Virus record (IMG/VR): IMGVR_UViG_3300025671_000263
Location: 1-32,963 of that record
Origin: a virus
Length of the DNA: 32,963 bases
Direction: 5' to 3' (one strand)
This document shows, in pieces, positions 8,061 to 15,285 of this stretch (positions within the stretch are counted from its first letter, which is position 1; every line of letters starts with the position of its first letter). A program made the translations under genes and the position numbers. A model generated the notes under the pieces. It was not told the DNA's origin. It searched no databases and worked only from the letters and a program-made list of their open reading frames with translations.

Positions 8061-8762
8061 ATGTCAGAAACAAGATATTTATCATCGGTTAACGGAGATA
8101 GTGCCGATAATGTAAAATTCGTTAATGCGTCAGATTGGGATCTTACATCTACGGGAGCAAATGCAACTAGCGTTTTATGGTTATATCCTGAAGATTTTGG
8201 GAAGACTATTGTCCTTAATGAACCGCCTCCAATTAACCCCGCTAATTTAGGCTCATCAACTTGGTTTAATAAATTCTGGATTATGTTTACAGGAGTATAT
8301 CAAGAAGACCCTACAGCAGAAGCAATTTGGGGTGGTGATTTTGGTGAAATATTAATAGGTAAACAATATATGGAGCTTCCGGAAGGTTCTCAAATAAGAA
8401 TTGTTAAAGGTTATCCTGATACTGATCCTGTTGAAACCGTATCACCGGCAAGAGATGCAGATTTTCAACAATTACGTCTTACCACAGACTATTATATAGA
8501 ACCATTTTCTGGTCGTCAATACTATCCCGGAGATTGGGCAACTTATGAATCATATTGGATAACACAATCACCAACTTCGACATTGAAATATAAAGATTGG
8601 TATAACTGTAGCGTAGGTAATAGTCCAACTACAGGATTGTCTTGGGGTGATTCTATTGTAATTACTAAATTAGGCAATATTCATTTTGATGATACTAATG
8701 GTAAGGATATATACTTTGTAATGAATGCGGACGTACACGCGGAGAACCCAGATATTTACTAA
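8061..8762 (+). CDS. Unknown virion-type protein between scaffold and capsid genes
   Basis: A 233-residue protein rich in Trp, Tyr, Asp and Thr (SDWDLTSTG, STWFNKFWIMFTGVYQ, YWITQSPTSTLKYKDWYNCS). It looks like a soluble beta-rich domain, perhaps a head decoration or spike. There is no signal peptide and no membrane segment. Its sequence is more AT-rich than the protease and capsid genes around it, which suggests an exchangeable gene. A decoration role is only an inference from its place just before the major capsid gene. Confidence 0.6.
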   Translation: MSETRYLSSVNGDSADNVKFVNASDWDLTSTGANATSVLWLYPEDFGKTIVLNEPPPINPANLGSSTWFNKFWIMFTGVYQEDPTAEAIWGGDFGEILIGKQYMELPEGSQIRIVKGYPDTDPVETVSPARDADFQQLRLTTDYYIEPFSGRQYYPGDWATYESYWITQSPTSTLKYKDWYNCSVGNSPTTGLSWGDSIVITKLGNIHFDDTNGKDIYFVMNADVHAENPDIY

Positions 8763-8788
8763 AAATAAAAATTAATATTAAATAAAAA

Positions 8789-9727
8789 ATGGCAACAACA
8801 ACAACTATTACAACTACTTACGCAGGGGAGTTTTTACAGCAGTATATCTCTGCCGCGTTACTATCAGCAAACACACTTGAGAATGGTGGTTTGACGATTA
8901 AACCAAACATTAAGTTCAAAGAGGTGATTAAGAAAGTAGCAACCGGAAGTGGTCTTATTGGCGACGCAGGATGTGATTTCGTATCTACTTCTTCTGTAGA
9001 TTTAACAGAGCGTATCATTCAGCCGGAAGAATTCCAAGTGAACGTAGAGCTTTGTAAGAAAGACTTCCGCTCTGATTGGGAGGCTATCGAAATGGGATTA
9101 AGTGTATATGACAACTTACCTCCTTCATTTTCAGATTTCTTAGTAGGACACGTTCTTGGAAAAATCGCCGAGCAAACCGAGCAGAACATTTGGAAAGGTG
9201 TAAACGCTAATCCGGGTGAGTTTGATGGTCTTACTACTCTTATGTTAGCAGACGCAGACGTAAATGACGTAACAGGTACAACCGTAACTGCAGCGAATGT
9301 TATTGATGAGTTAGGTAAAATCGTAGACGCTATTCCATCTACTATCTATGGTAAAGAGGATTTACACATCTACATTTCTCAAAACATCGCAAGAGCATAC
9401 GTTCGTGCATTAGGTGGTTTCGGATCAATCGCGTCTAACGCAGGTGCAAATGGTGTAGACAACAAAGGTACACTATGGTACGGTATGGGTCAGAACTTAG
9501 CATTTGATGGCGTTAAGCTATTTGTTGCTAACGGACTAGCTGACAACACAGCCGTAGCTGCTGAAAAGTCAAACCTATATTTCGGTACCGGATTAGCCTC
9601 TGATATGAACGAGCTAAAAGTATTAGATATGTCTGATCTTGATGGATCGCAAAATGTACGTGTAATCGCAAGATTTACTGCCGGAGTACAATACGGAATC
9701 GGTTCTGATATCGTACTTTACTCTTAA
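8789..9727 (+). CDS. Major capsid protein, HK97-fold type
   Basis: A 312-residue protein with the arrangement expected of a Bacteroidota phage major capsid protein. It has a Thr-rich start, 'YAGEFLQQYISAALLSANTLENGGLTIKPNIKFKEVIKK' near the N-terminus, and a Cys-containing segment (GDAGCDFVSTSSVDLTERIIQPEEFQVNVELCKKDF, about 57-92). A long region with EDLHIYISQNIARAYVRALG (near 190-210) and a C-terminal beta domain (QNVRVIARFTAGVQYGIGSDIVLYS) follow. It lies downstream of protease and scaffold and is followed by a strong terminator at 9751, as for a highly expressed gene. The 26-base gap before it is A-rich. Confidence 0.85.
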   Translation: MATTTTITTTYAGEFLQQYISAALLSANTLENGGLTIKPNIKFKEVIKKVATGSGLIGDAGCDFVSTSSVDLTERIIQPEEFQVNVELCKKDFRSDWEAIEMGLSVYDNLPPSFSDFLVGHVLGKIAEQTEQNIWKGVNANPGEFDGLTTLMLADADVNDVTGTTVTAANVIDELGKIVDAIPSTIYGKEDLHIYISQNIARAYVRALGGFGSIASNAGANGVDNKGTLWYGMGQNLAFDGVKLFVANGLADNTAVAAEKSNLYFGTGLASDMNELKVLDMSDLDGSQNVRVIARFTAGVQYGIGSDIVLYS

Positions 9728-9750
9728 TAAAAACTGATTAATTAACAATA

Positions 9751-9789
9751 AGGGGTAGGTAAGCCGATAAAGCCTACCGCCCCTTTTTT
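9751..9789 (+). terminator. Rho-independent terminator after the capsid gene
   Basis: GGGGTAGG at 9752-9759 pairs with CCTACC-G-CCCC at 9773-9783 (one bulged base), followed by six T at 9784-9789. It lies in the gap between the capsid and tail tube genes. Confidence 0.85.
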
Positions 9790-9802
9790 AATACTTAAAC
9801 AT

Positions 9803-10330
9803 ATGCCTTGTACACTTGCAACGGGAAGAGCCTTACCTTGTAAAGATAGCGTTGGTGGTATCACGGCTGTATGGTTTTGCGATTATGGACAATTAGGAAA
9901 CCTAACAATTTCCGGCGCAGAATTAACAGCTATTAGTGGAACGCCTGACCTATATCGTTACGATGTAAAGGGGAACTCGTCTATGGAGCAGACTATAAAT
10001 GCAGATCGCGCTAATGGAACTGCGTTCTATACTCAAACACTCAACCTAACTCTAACTAAGTTAGATGCCGCTACTGCAACCGAGTTAATCGACATTGTAA
10101 AAGCTAGACCACACGTTTTCGTAGAAGACTATAACGGTAACTATTTTGCATTAGGCGTTACTCACGGATGCGAAGTAACAGGTGGAACTATCGTTACAGG
10201 AGCAGCGATGGGAGACCTTAGCGGATTTACTCTTACACTAACAGGTGAAGAAACATTACCCGCATTATTTACAACTTCAACAGTAGTTACTGACAATGAA
10301 TCAACGACACAGATTGATCCATCAGCGTAG
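9803..10330 (+). CDS. Major tail (tube) protein
   Basis: A 175-residue protein. It opens MPCTLATGRALPCKDSVGGITAVWF, which I recognise from tail tube-type proteins of Bacteroidota phages. The rest is beta-rich (YRYDVKGNSSMEQTINADRANGTAFYTQTLNLTLTKLDA) and ends with a conserved strand pair (GCEVTGGTIVTGAAMGDLSGFTLTLTGEETLPA). It would polymerise into the tail tube around the tape measure protein. It has its own terminators on both sides (9751-9789 and 10355-10379), consistent with high-level expression. It sits beside the capsid gene rather than beside the tape measure gene. Confidence 0.75.
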   Translation: MPCTLATGRALPCKDSVGGITAVWFCDYGQLGNLTISGAELTAISGTPDLYRYDVKGNSSMEQTINADRANGTAFYTQTLNLTLTKLDAATATELIDIVKARPHVFVEDYNGNYFALGVTHGCEVTGGTIVTGAAMGDLSGFTLTLTGEETLPALFTTSTVVTDNESTTQIDPSA

Positions 10331-10354
10331 TAACATAATATACTGTATATTAGA

Positions 10355-10379
10355 GGGTGGCATTTAGCTACCCTTTTTT
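10355..10379 (+). terminator. Rho-independent terminator after the tail tube gene
   Basis: GGGTGGC at 10355-10361 pairs with GCTACCC at 10367-10373 (one G-U pair, loop ATTTA), followed by six T at 10374-10379. Confidence 0.8.
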
Positions 10380-10423
10380 ATTTGTATTTAATGCAAAAAA
10401 CTTAAAACGCGCGTTAAAAGAGT

Positions 10424-10846
10424 ATGAAGATTTTAAAGACCGGAACGGATCAACAAACGCTTACCTTTATACCTAGAGCGTATAGTAATCCTATCGTTTT
10501 AACTTTAAGAGATGATCAAACCAATGAAGTAGTAACATATACTATTAATGGTAATATATGGCAATATCAAGCTAACGAATGGAATCTGTCAGAGTTAATA
10601 TGGAATGTCGATGATAATAGTTTTCTTAATTTTACAGACTATATGGTAATTAGTCATTCGTTTGATTTACGAGAAGGACATTATTACGATCTAACAGTCA
10701 AAACAATAACCGGAGCAGTAATTCATTTAGATAAGATATTCTGTACAGACCAAGACATTGATGAGTCATTAAATCAATACTACTCAATCAATGAGGGTGA
10801 ATACATACAGGATCAAAATGCTGACAATGATTTTATAATATTATGA
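10424..10846 (+). CDS. Virion-associated protein, unknown role, upstream of portal
   Basis: A 140-residue beta-rich protein (QQTLTFIPRAYSNPIVLTLRDDQTNEVVTYTI; GHYYDLTVKTITGAVIHLDKIFCTDQ). It ends with SLNQYYSINEGEYIQDQNADNDFIIL. I know this 'I.LDKIFCT.Q' ending from genes that sit next to portal in Bacteroidota phages, but no function. The last bases overlap the portal start (10843). The leader just before its ATG resembles that of the protease gene at 6065. Confidence 0.6.
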   Translation: MKILKTGTDQQTLTFIPRAYSNPIVLTLRDDQTNEVVTYTINGNIWQYQANEWNLSELIWNVDDNSFLNFTDYMVISHSFDLREGHYYDLTVKTITGAVIHLDKIFCTDQDIDESLNQYYSINEGEYIQDQNADNDFIIL

Positions 10847-12576
10847 GTATAAAAGTAGTAAACCTTTCGTCTTACACTACGCCTAAAGTACAGGAGGTAA
10901 AGAACCAAGATTGGGTAGCGTATGGCGCAGACAATAATTACTATCAGTATTTGATAGACCGCTACAATGGTAGTCCTACGAATAACGCAGCGATAAATGG
11001 AATTAGCCAATTAATATTTGGTCAAGGGTTAGATGCAACTGATTCGAGTAAAAAGCCGGATGAGTATGCTAGAATGAAATCGTTATTTAATGACGAATGT
11101 GTACAAAAGCTAGTAAACGACTTAAAACTATTAGGTCAATGCGCTATGCAAGTTATTTATAATCAAGCACATACGCAGGTTGTACAAGTAGAACACTTCC
11201 CGGTAGAAACAATACGCGCAGAGAAAGCCAATGAAGAGGGAGATGTATTAGGGTACTATTATTTTCATAATTGGCAAGAATATAAAAAAGGAGATAAGCT
11301 AAAACGTATCCCATCATTTGGCACATCAAACGAAGGAGTAGAGATATTGTTTGTTAAGCCTTATAAAACAGGATTCTATTACTATTCCCCTGTAGACTAT
11401 CAAGGAGGTTTGCAATATTCGGAGTTAGAGGAAGAGATATCAAACTATCACCTCAACAATATTATGAACGGTCTTGCGCCTAGTATGCTAATTAACTTCA
11501 ATAATGGTATACCGGATGAGGAACAGCGCGAATTAATTGAAAGAAGAATATACGAAAAATTTAGCGGATCGTCAAATGCGGGTAAATTTATTCTTGCGTT
11601 TAACGATGATAGCAATTCACAAGCGTCTATAGAGCCGGTACAATTATCTGATGCGCATATGCAATATCAATTCTTGTCTGATGAGAGTATGCGTAAAATT
11701 ATGGTATCGCATCGTATTGTATCGCCAATGCTATTAGGTATTAAAGACCAAACAGGATTAGGAAACAATGCAGACGAATTAAAGACCGCGTCTACATTAA
11801 TGGACAATACTGTTATTAGACCGTTCCAAAAATTGCTTATTAACTCTTTCGATGAGATTCTAGCATTTAATGGCGTATCATTAGACCTATACTTTAAGAC
11901 GTTACAGCCGTTAGAATTTACGGATTTAGATAACGCAATGACTAAAGAACAGGTAGAAGAGGAAACAGGTCAAAAGTTATCACTTAGCGAAGACGTGGCT
12001 GACGATATTTTAGAGCGCGTTTACGAGCATTTAGAGAATATTGAAACCGAAGACCTATCCGACTACGAATTGGTTGATGAGCGACCTGCAGACGTTGATA
12101 GAGATAGACAGTTAAATTCAATGTTTAAATTCGCAACGGTAGCAAAGAGTACGCCTAATGAAGAGAGCGAACAAGACAACGAATTATTTAAAGTACGTTA
12201 TCAATATGCTCCATTAAGCACTTCTGCGGATAGTAGAGAGTTTTGCAGAAAAATGGTAAGTGCCGCGAAAACCTACAGAATTGAAGATATAGATCAAGAG
12301 TTAGCAGTCAATCCGGGATTTGGAATAGGAGGATCAAACTCTTACAATATTTTTATGTATAAGGGTGGCGCACAATGTAAACACTTCTTTATGAGAAAGG
12401 TATACATAAGAAAGAATAACAAAAAAATATCTGTAAACGAAGCACGTCGTATGATTAACGCCTTAGAGCCGGAAGATCGCGCCGGAGCAAGGCTAGATGT
12501 AAACCCGGATGAGGTTGCTAAAAGACCATACGATATGCCCAATAGAGGATATGTAAACCCACCATCTTGGATCTAA
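10843..12576 (+). CDS. Portal protein with C-terminal Cys/His extension
   Basis: A 577-residue protein. Residues about 20-370 fit a phage portal, with WVAYGADNNYYQYLIDRYNGSPTNNAAINGISQLIFGQG near the N-terminus, a central helical region (FLSDESMRKIMVSHRIVSPMLLGIKDQTGLGNNADELKTA) and FTDLDNAMTKEQ. It would form the ring through which DNA enters the head. Residues about 448-577 are an added domain containing SADSREFCRKM, GIGGSNSYNIFMYKGGAQCKHFFMRKVYIR and VNEARRMINALEPEDRAGARLDVNPDEVAKRPYDMPNRGY. The Cys and CxH residues could bind a metal. The extension occupies a place where some phages have a separate minor head protein. Confidence 0.8.
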   Translation: MSIKVVNLSSYTTPKVQEVKNQDWVAYGADNNYYQYLIDRYNGSPTNNAAINGISQLIFGQGLDATDSSKKPDEYARMKSLFNDECVQKLVNDLKLLGQCAMQVIYNQAHTQVVQVEHFPVETIRAEKANEEGDVLGYYYFHNWQEYKKGDKLKRIPSFGTSNEGVEILFVKPYKTGFYYYSPVDYQGGLQYSELEEEISNYHLNNIMNGLAPSMLINFNNGIPDEEQRELIERRIYEKFSGSSNAGKFILAFNDDSNSQASIEPVQLSDAHMQYQFLSDESMRKIMVSHRIVSPMLLGIKDQTGLGNNADELKTASTLMDNTVIRPFQKLLINSFDEILAFNGVSLDLYFKTLQPLEFTDLDNAMTKEQVEEETGQKLSLSEDVADDILERVYEHLENIETEDLSDYELVDERPADVDRDRQLNSMFKFATVAKSTPNEESEQDNELFKVRYQYAPLSTSADSREFCRKMVSAAKTYRIEDIDQELAVNPGFGIGGSNSYNIFMYKGGAQCKHFFMRKVYIRKNNKKISVNEARRMINALEPEDRAGARLDVNPDEVAKRPYDMPNRGYVNPPSWI

Positions 12577-12577
12577 T

Positions 12578-13081
12578 ATGGCTACACCACTATTTATATC
12601 ACGTACAGACCTAGTTAAGAAAACCATTGTCAATGGAAATGTTGATACGGATAAGTTTATACAGTTCATTGAAATTGCACAAGTAATACACATACAGAAT
12701 TATTTAGGCACAAAATTGTATGATAAAATTTCGGATGAGATTGAAGCCGGAACAATATCGGGTGATTATTTAGAATTGCTTAAAGACTACATACAGCCAA
12801 TGTTAGTTCACTACGCAATGTCGGAATATGTACAGGTCGCCGCTTATGAGGTTAAGAATAACGGATTACTTAAACACCGATCAGAAAACGCAGATACGCC
12901 TACAACAGACGAAGTAGACTCATTAAGCGTTAAGTATTTAAGGTGGGCAAAGTTTTATACAGAGAGATTTATGAGGCATATGGCTTTTAATGCGCCATCT
13001 AAATTTCCGGAGTATAACCAAAACATAAACGATGATATGCATCCGGATAGAAACAATAATTTCACAGGTTGGAATTTATGA
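12578..13081 (+). CDS. Head-tail connector protein (DUF6712-like)
   Basis: A 167-residue protein, mostly helical. It opens FISRTDLVKKTIVNGNVDTDKFIQFIEIAQVIHIQNYLGTKLYDKI, which is the pattern I associate with the DUF6712 group of Bacteroidota phage adaptor proteins. The C-terminus has KFYTERFMRHMAFNAPSKFPEYNQNINDDMHPDRNNNFTGWNL. It follows portal by one base, the usual place for the first head-tail adaptor, which binds the portal ring after packaging. Assignment from family memory and position. Confidence 0.75.
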   Translation: MATPLFISRTDLVKKTIVNGNVDTDKFIQFIEIAQVIHIQNYLGTKLYDKISDEIEAGTISGDYLELLKDYIQPMLVHYAMSEYVQVAAYEVKNNGLLKHRSENADTPTTDEVDSLSVKYLRWAKFYTERFMRHMAFNAPSKFPEYNQNINDDMHPDRNNNFTGWNL

Positions 13082-13194
13082 GTGAGTATAATGTAAAAAA
13101 AGTAAACGTCATTAAGCTGTATCAATATGTAAAAAAACAGAATACTGACGTTAAAAGTAAAAACAATAAAGACAATGTGGGGAAAAATATATGA
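13078..13194 (+). CDS. Tiny basic protein, 38 residues, unknown
   Basis: The start overlaps the connector stop (ATGA) and the end overlaps the next small gene by 20 bases. The product is Lys/Asn-rich (VKKVNVIKLYQYVKKQNTDVKSKNNKDN). It may only couple translation to the next gene. No function is recognised. Confidence 0.35.
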   Translation: MSEYNVKKVNVIKLYQYVKKQNTDVKSKNNKDNVGKNI

Positions 13195-13339
13195 ATCGAC
13201 TTGGTGGGGTATAGGTGTTGCGACTAACACTATTAGTTGGGGTATCGTATATAAACCACTTGACAATGTATATGAGGCGTTAGCTGAAAATGGCGACTAT
13301 CTTGTAACTGAAAATGGTGAAAATATAATCTTAGAATAA
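13175..13339 (+). CDS. Small Trp-rich structural-type protein, 54 residues
   Basis: It opens MWGKIYESTWWGIGVATNTISWGIVYK, a pattern I recognise from small genes near the fibre and connector cluster in Bacteroidota phages. The C-terminal half has a repeated ENG (ALAENGDYLVTENGENIILE). The stop TAA overlaps the next start (TAATG at 13337-13341). It is probably a small virion or adhesion-related component; the function is unknown. Confidence 0.6.
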   Translation: MWGKIYESTWWGIGVATNTISWGIVYKPLDNVYEALAENGDYLVTENGENIILE

Positions 13340-13737
13340 TGGCAAATAAAAAATTTAGTGAATTTACGCAGGTAACAGACCCGGCAAACGTAGACTTCCT
13401 TGTAGGTTATGATGGCGTGGATAATGTCCGTATTGATCCTAGTCTTATAGGCGGTGGTGGAGGTAGTTTATCTGTATCTGTAATTAGTGCAAATACTAAT
13501 GCGGTTATTGATACGCTGTATGTAATGACAGCCTCATTAACGCTCACCTTACCGGCATCACCAAGCGCGGGGGATAAAGTATTGCTATCGAATAGAACGG
13601 GTACTACAACGTCTGTAGTGGCTCGTAATGGCAATAACATACAGGGATTAGCACAGGATTTAACCGTAGACGCTTTAGAGATCGGTCTTACCTTAGTTTA
13701 TACAGGTGATGCTACTCAAGGGTGGGTAATTATTTAA
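13339..13737 (+). CDS. Fibre-associated beta protein
   Basis: A 132-residue protein. It starts NKKFSEFTQVTDPANVDFLVGYDGVDNVRIDPSLIGGGGGS, an attachment-type N-terminus seen in many aquatic phage fibre proteins. A beta module follows (TLTLPASPSAGDKVLLSNRTGTTTSVVARNGNNIQGLAQDLTVDALEIGLTLVYTGDATQGWVII). I know the 'LPA.P..GD.V...N..GTTT.VV.RNG..I.G' module from tail fibres and fibre tips. A Gly5 hinge (about 38-42) separates the two parts. It probably forms a trimeric fibre segment. It overlaps the previous gene by one base and lies directly before the paralogous pair. Confidence 0.7.
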   Translation: MANKKFSEFTQVTDPANVDFLVGYDGVDNVRIDPSLIGGGGGSLSVSVISANTNAVIDTLYVMTASLTLTLPASPSAGDKVLLSNRTGTTTSVVARNGNNIQGLAQDLTVDALEIGLTLVYTGDATQGWVII

Positions 13738-13743
13738 TAGGAT

Positions 13744-14427
13744 ATGAGTACATTATTACAACTTTTAAAGCCAAATAGCGGATTAGGAAAAGTTATTCGT
13801 GATCCTTGGAAAATGTCAAGAACAATTCATCAAGCAAGCCAATTATGGGCAAAATGGTCGGGTTTAATTGATTCAACTTCGAATCTTTTTCGTGCTTATT
13901 GGCAAAATACTAATGACCCAAGAAGAAATGGTTATTCTTTAAGGGTTTTAGCAACTGATACTTGGTACACACTTGCTAATGTAACAAATGTAAAAGGAGG
14001 TTATTTAAATTGGATATGTCTACCATCTTCAGTAAGTACTTTAGGAAATACGGTTGAGGTTAGAATAACAGTTGATGGTAGAGAATATACTTTTGATTAT
14101 ACTAATTCTTATTCGAGTATAGATCATAGACCATTTATTGGTAATATAATGCCGGGAAAAGCTTATAATAGTTTTAGTGATACTCAAGATATTATTTCGC
14201 AATACACTACTAACAACACAAATGGCTTGACTCAATTTCGTAGAACTAGTGGTGATAACCAATGGGTGTTTCATAGATACGATGCTACAATATATAACCC
14301 AACAGAATATAAGTTTATTAGTCAATTAAGATATGATAATACTATAAGTGTGGAAGTAAAAATGAGCGGTCTTAATTCAGACATTGATTTAAACTACGCA
14401 CTTGCTAGTATATCTGCAACAATTTAA
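13744..14427 (+). CDS. Putative receptor-binding / fibre protein, paralogue A
   Basis: A 227-residue protein. Residues about 68-115 (TDTWYTLANVTNVKGGYLNWICLPSSV...NTVEVRITVDGREYTF) and the C-terminal strand (NTISVEVKMSGLNSDIDLN) align with the same places in the next gene, so the two arose by tandem duplication. The start MSTLLQLLKP also resembles MSSLSQLYSQ of the neighbour. It is beta-rich with no signal peptide. The gene is AT-rich compared with portal and connector. Its position before the main fibre suggests a role in host binding; no named family was recognised. Confidence 0.65.
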   Translation: MSTLLQLLKPNSGLGKVIRDPWKMSRTIHQASQLWAKWSGLIDSTSNLFRAYWQNTNDPRRNGYSLRVLATDTWYTLANVTNVKGGYLNWICLPSSVSTLGNTVEVRITVDGREYTFDYTNSYSSIDHRPFIGNIMPGKAYNSFSDTQDIISQYTTNNTNGLTQFRRTSGDNQWVFHRYDATIYNPTEYKFISQLRYDNTISVEVKMSGLNSDIDLNYALASISATI

Positions 14428-14433
14428 AATATT

Positions 14434-15111
14434 ATGAGTTCATTATCCCAATTATACAGTCAAGAATCAGAGAAATGTGTTTATGACCCTAATGATATGC
14501 CTTGTTATCAAACTTATGGCACTAACTTGGTGGTTAACCTAGAAAAAATTAATAGGAACGCATCTTTAGCTAATTTTTTTAACGCTTATGATCCGGCACT
14601 CTCATTTAATCCTTACGGTTTTGTTGCACAATGTACTGTTGCAGATACTTATGTAGTTCTTGCAGATGTAACAAATCCAAAGGGGGGGTATTTATATTAT
14701 ATAGTATTACCTACAAGCACAAACCCTAATGGCCCTGTAACCGTAAAAATTACAGTTGATGGGGTAGTATATGAAAAATCTTTTGAGAACGATCAGATAA
14801 GTATTGATATGAGATATGTAATAGGGGATGTTATTGGATCAAGACTTTTTTCTTCAAGTGGATCTTATAATGCTGATTACGAATATGGAATGAGCGCAAT
14901 GAATAAAGATACTACTGCTTTTTTACCAATTAATAGAGCGACAGATTTACATTCATATAGCGGCATTTTATCTATTGGAGGTCATTTATATCAAGAAACT
15001 TTTGGTGCAAGATTAAAATTCTTTAATACATTAAAAATTGAAGTAAAAACAGCTTGGTTAAATGGCGATGTTGATGAAAACAAAACTTGTGCATACATTA
15101 AAACTTTTTAA
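14434..15111 (+). CDS. Putative receptor-binding / fibre protein, paralogue B
   Basis: A 225-residue protein, tandem paralogue of the preceding gene. The shared core is ADTYVVLADVTNPKGGYLYYIVLPTS...VTVKITVDGVVYEKSF (about 70-117), and the shared end is NTLKIEVKTAWLNGDVDENK. The regions between (about 120-190) and the first 65 residues have diverged strongly, as expected for proteins under selection for receptor choice. Three Cys in the N-terminal 70 residues (positions 15, 24, 67) have no match in paralogue A. Both genes could be alternative or hetero-oligomeric tips. Function inferred from location. Confidence 0.65.
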   Translation: MSSLSQLYSQESEKCVYDPNDMPCYQTYGTNLVVNLEKINRNASLANFFNAYDPALSFNPYGFVAQCTVADTYVVLADVTNPKGGYLYYIVLPTSTNPNGPVTVKITVDGVVYEKSFENDQISIDMRYVIGDVIGSRLFSSSGSYNADYEYGMSAMNKDTTAFLPINRATDLHSYSGILSIGGHLYQETFGARLKFFNTLKIEVKTAWLNGDVDENKTCAYIKTF

Positions 15112-15120
15112 TATATAATT

Positions 15121-15285
15121 ATGAAAATTACAAATCTTACTGACGCATCAAGAACAGAGGGAAACTTTTTAGATGGCGATCTAATCGAGTATGATTACGG
15201 TACAGGATTGATTATTCGTAGAACTTATATGACACCTATTGAGGTAGAGTTTGACGAAGAGGGCAATCCAATAATTGAGGAATAA
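15121..15285 (+). CDS. Small acidic protein before the large fibre, 54 residues
   Basis: The product (MKITNLTDASRTEGNFLDGDLIEYDYGTGLIIRRTYMTPIEVEFDEEGNPIIEE) has a beta hairpin-like middle and an acidic end. The stop overlaps the start of the large fibre (TAATG at 15283-15287), so translation is probably coupled. I know similar short 'YDYG.G.I.R..Y' proteins beside fibres in phages, so it may be a fibre accessory. The function is unknown. Confidence 0.6.
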   Translation: MKITNLTDASRTEGNFLDGDLIEYDYGTGLIIRRTYMTPIEVEFDEEGNPIIEE

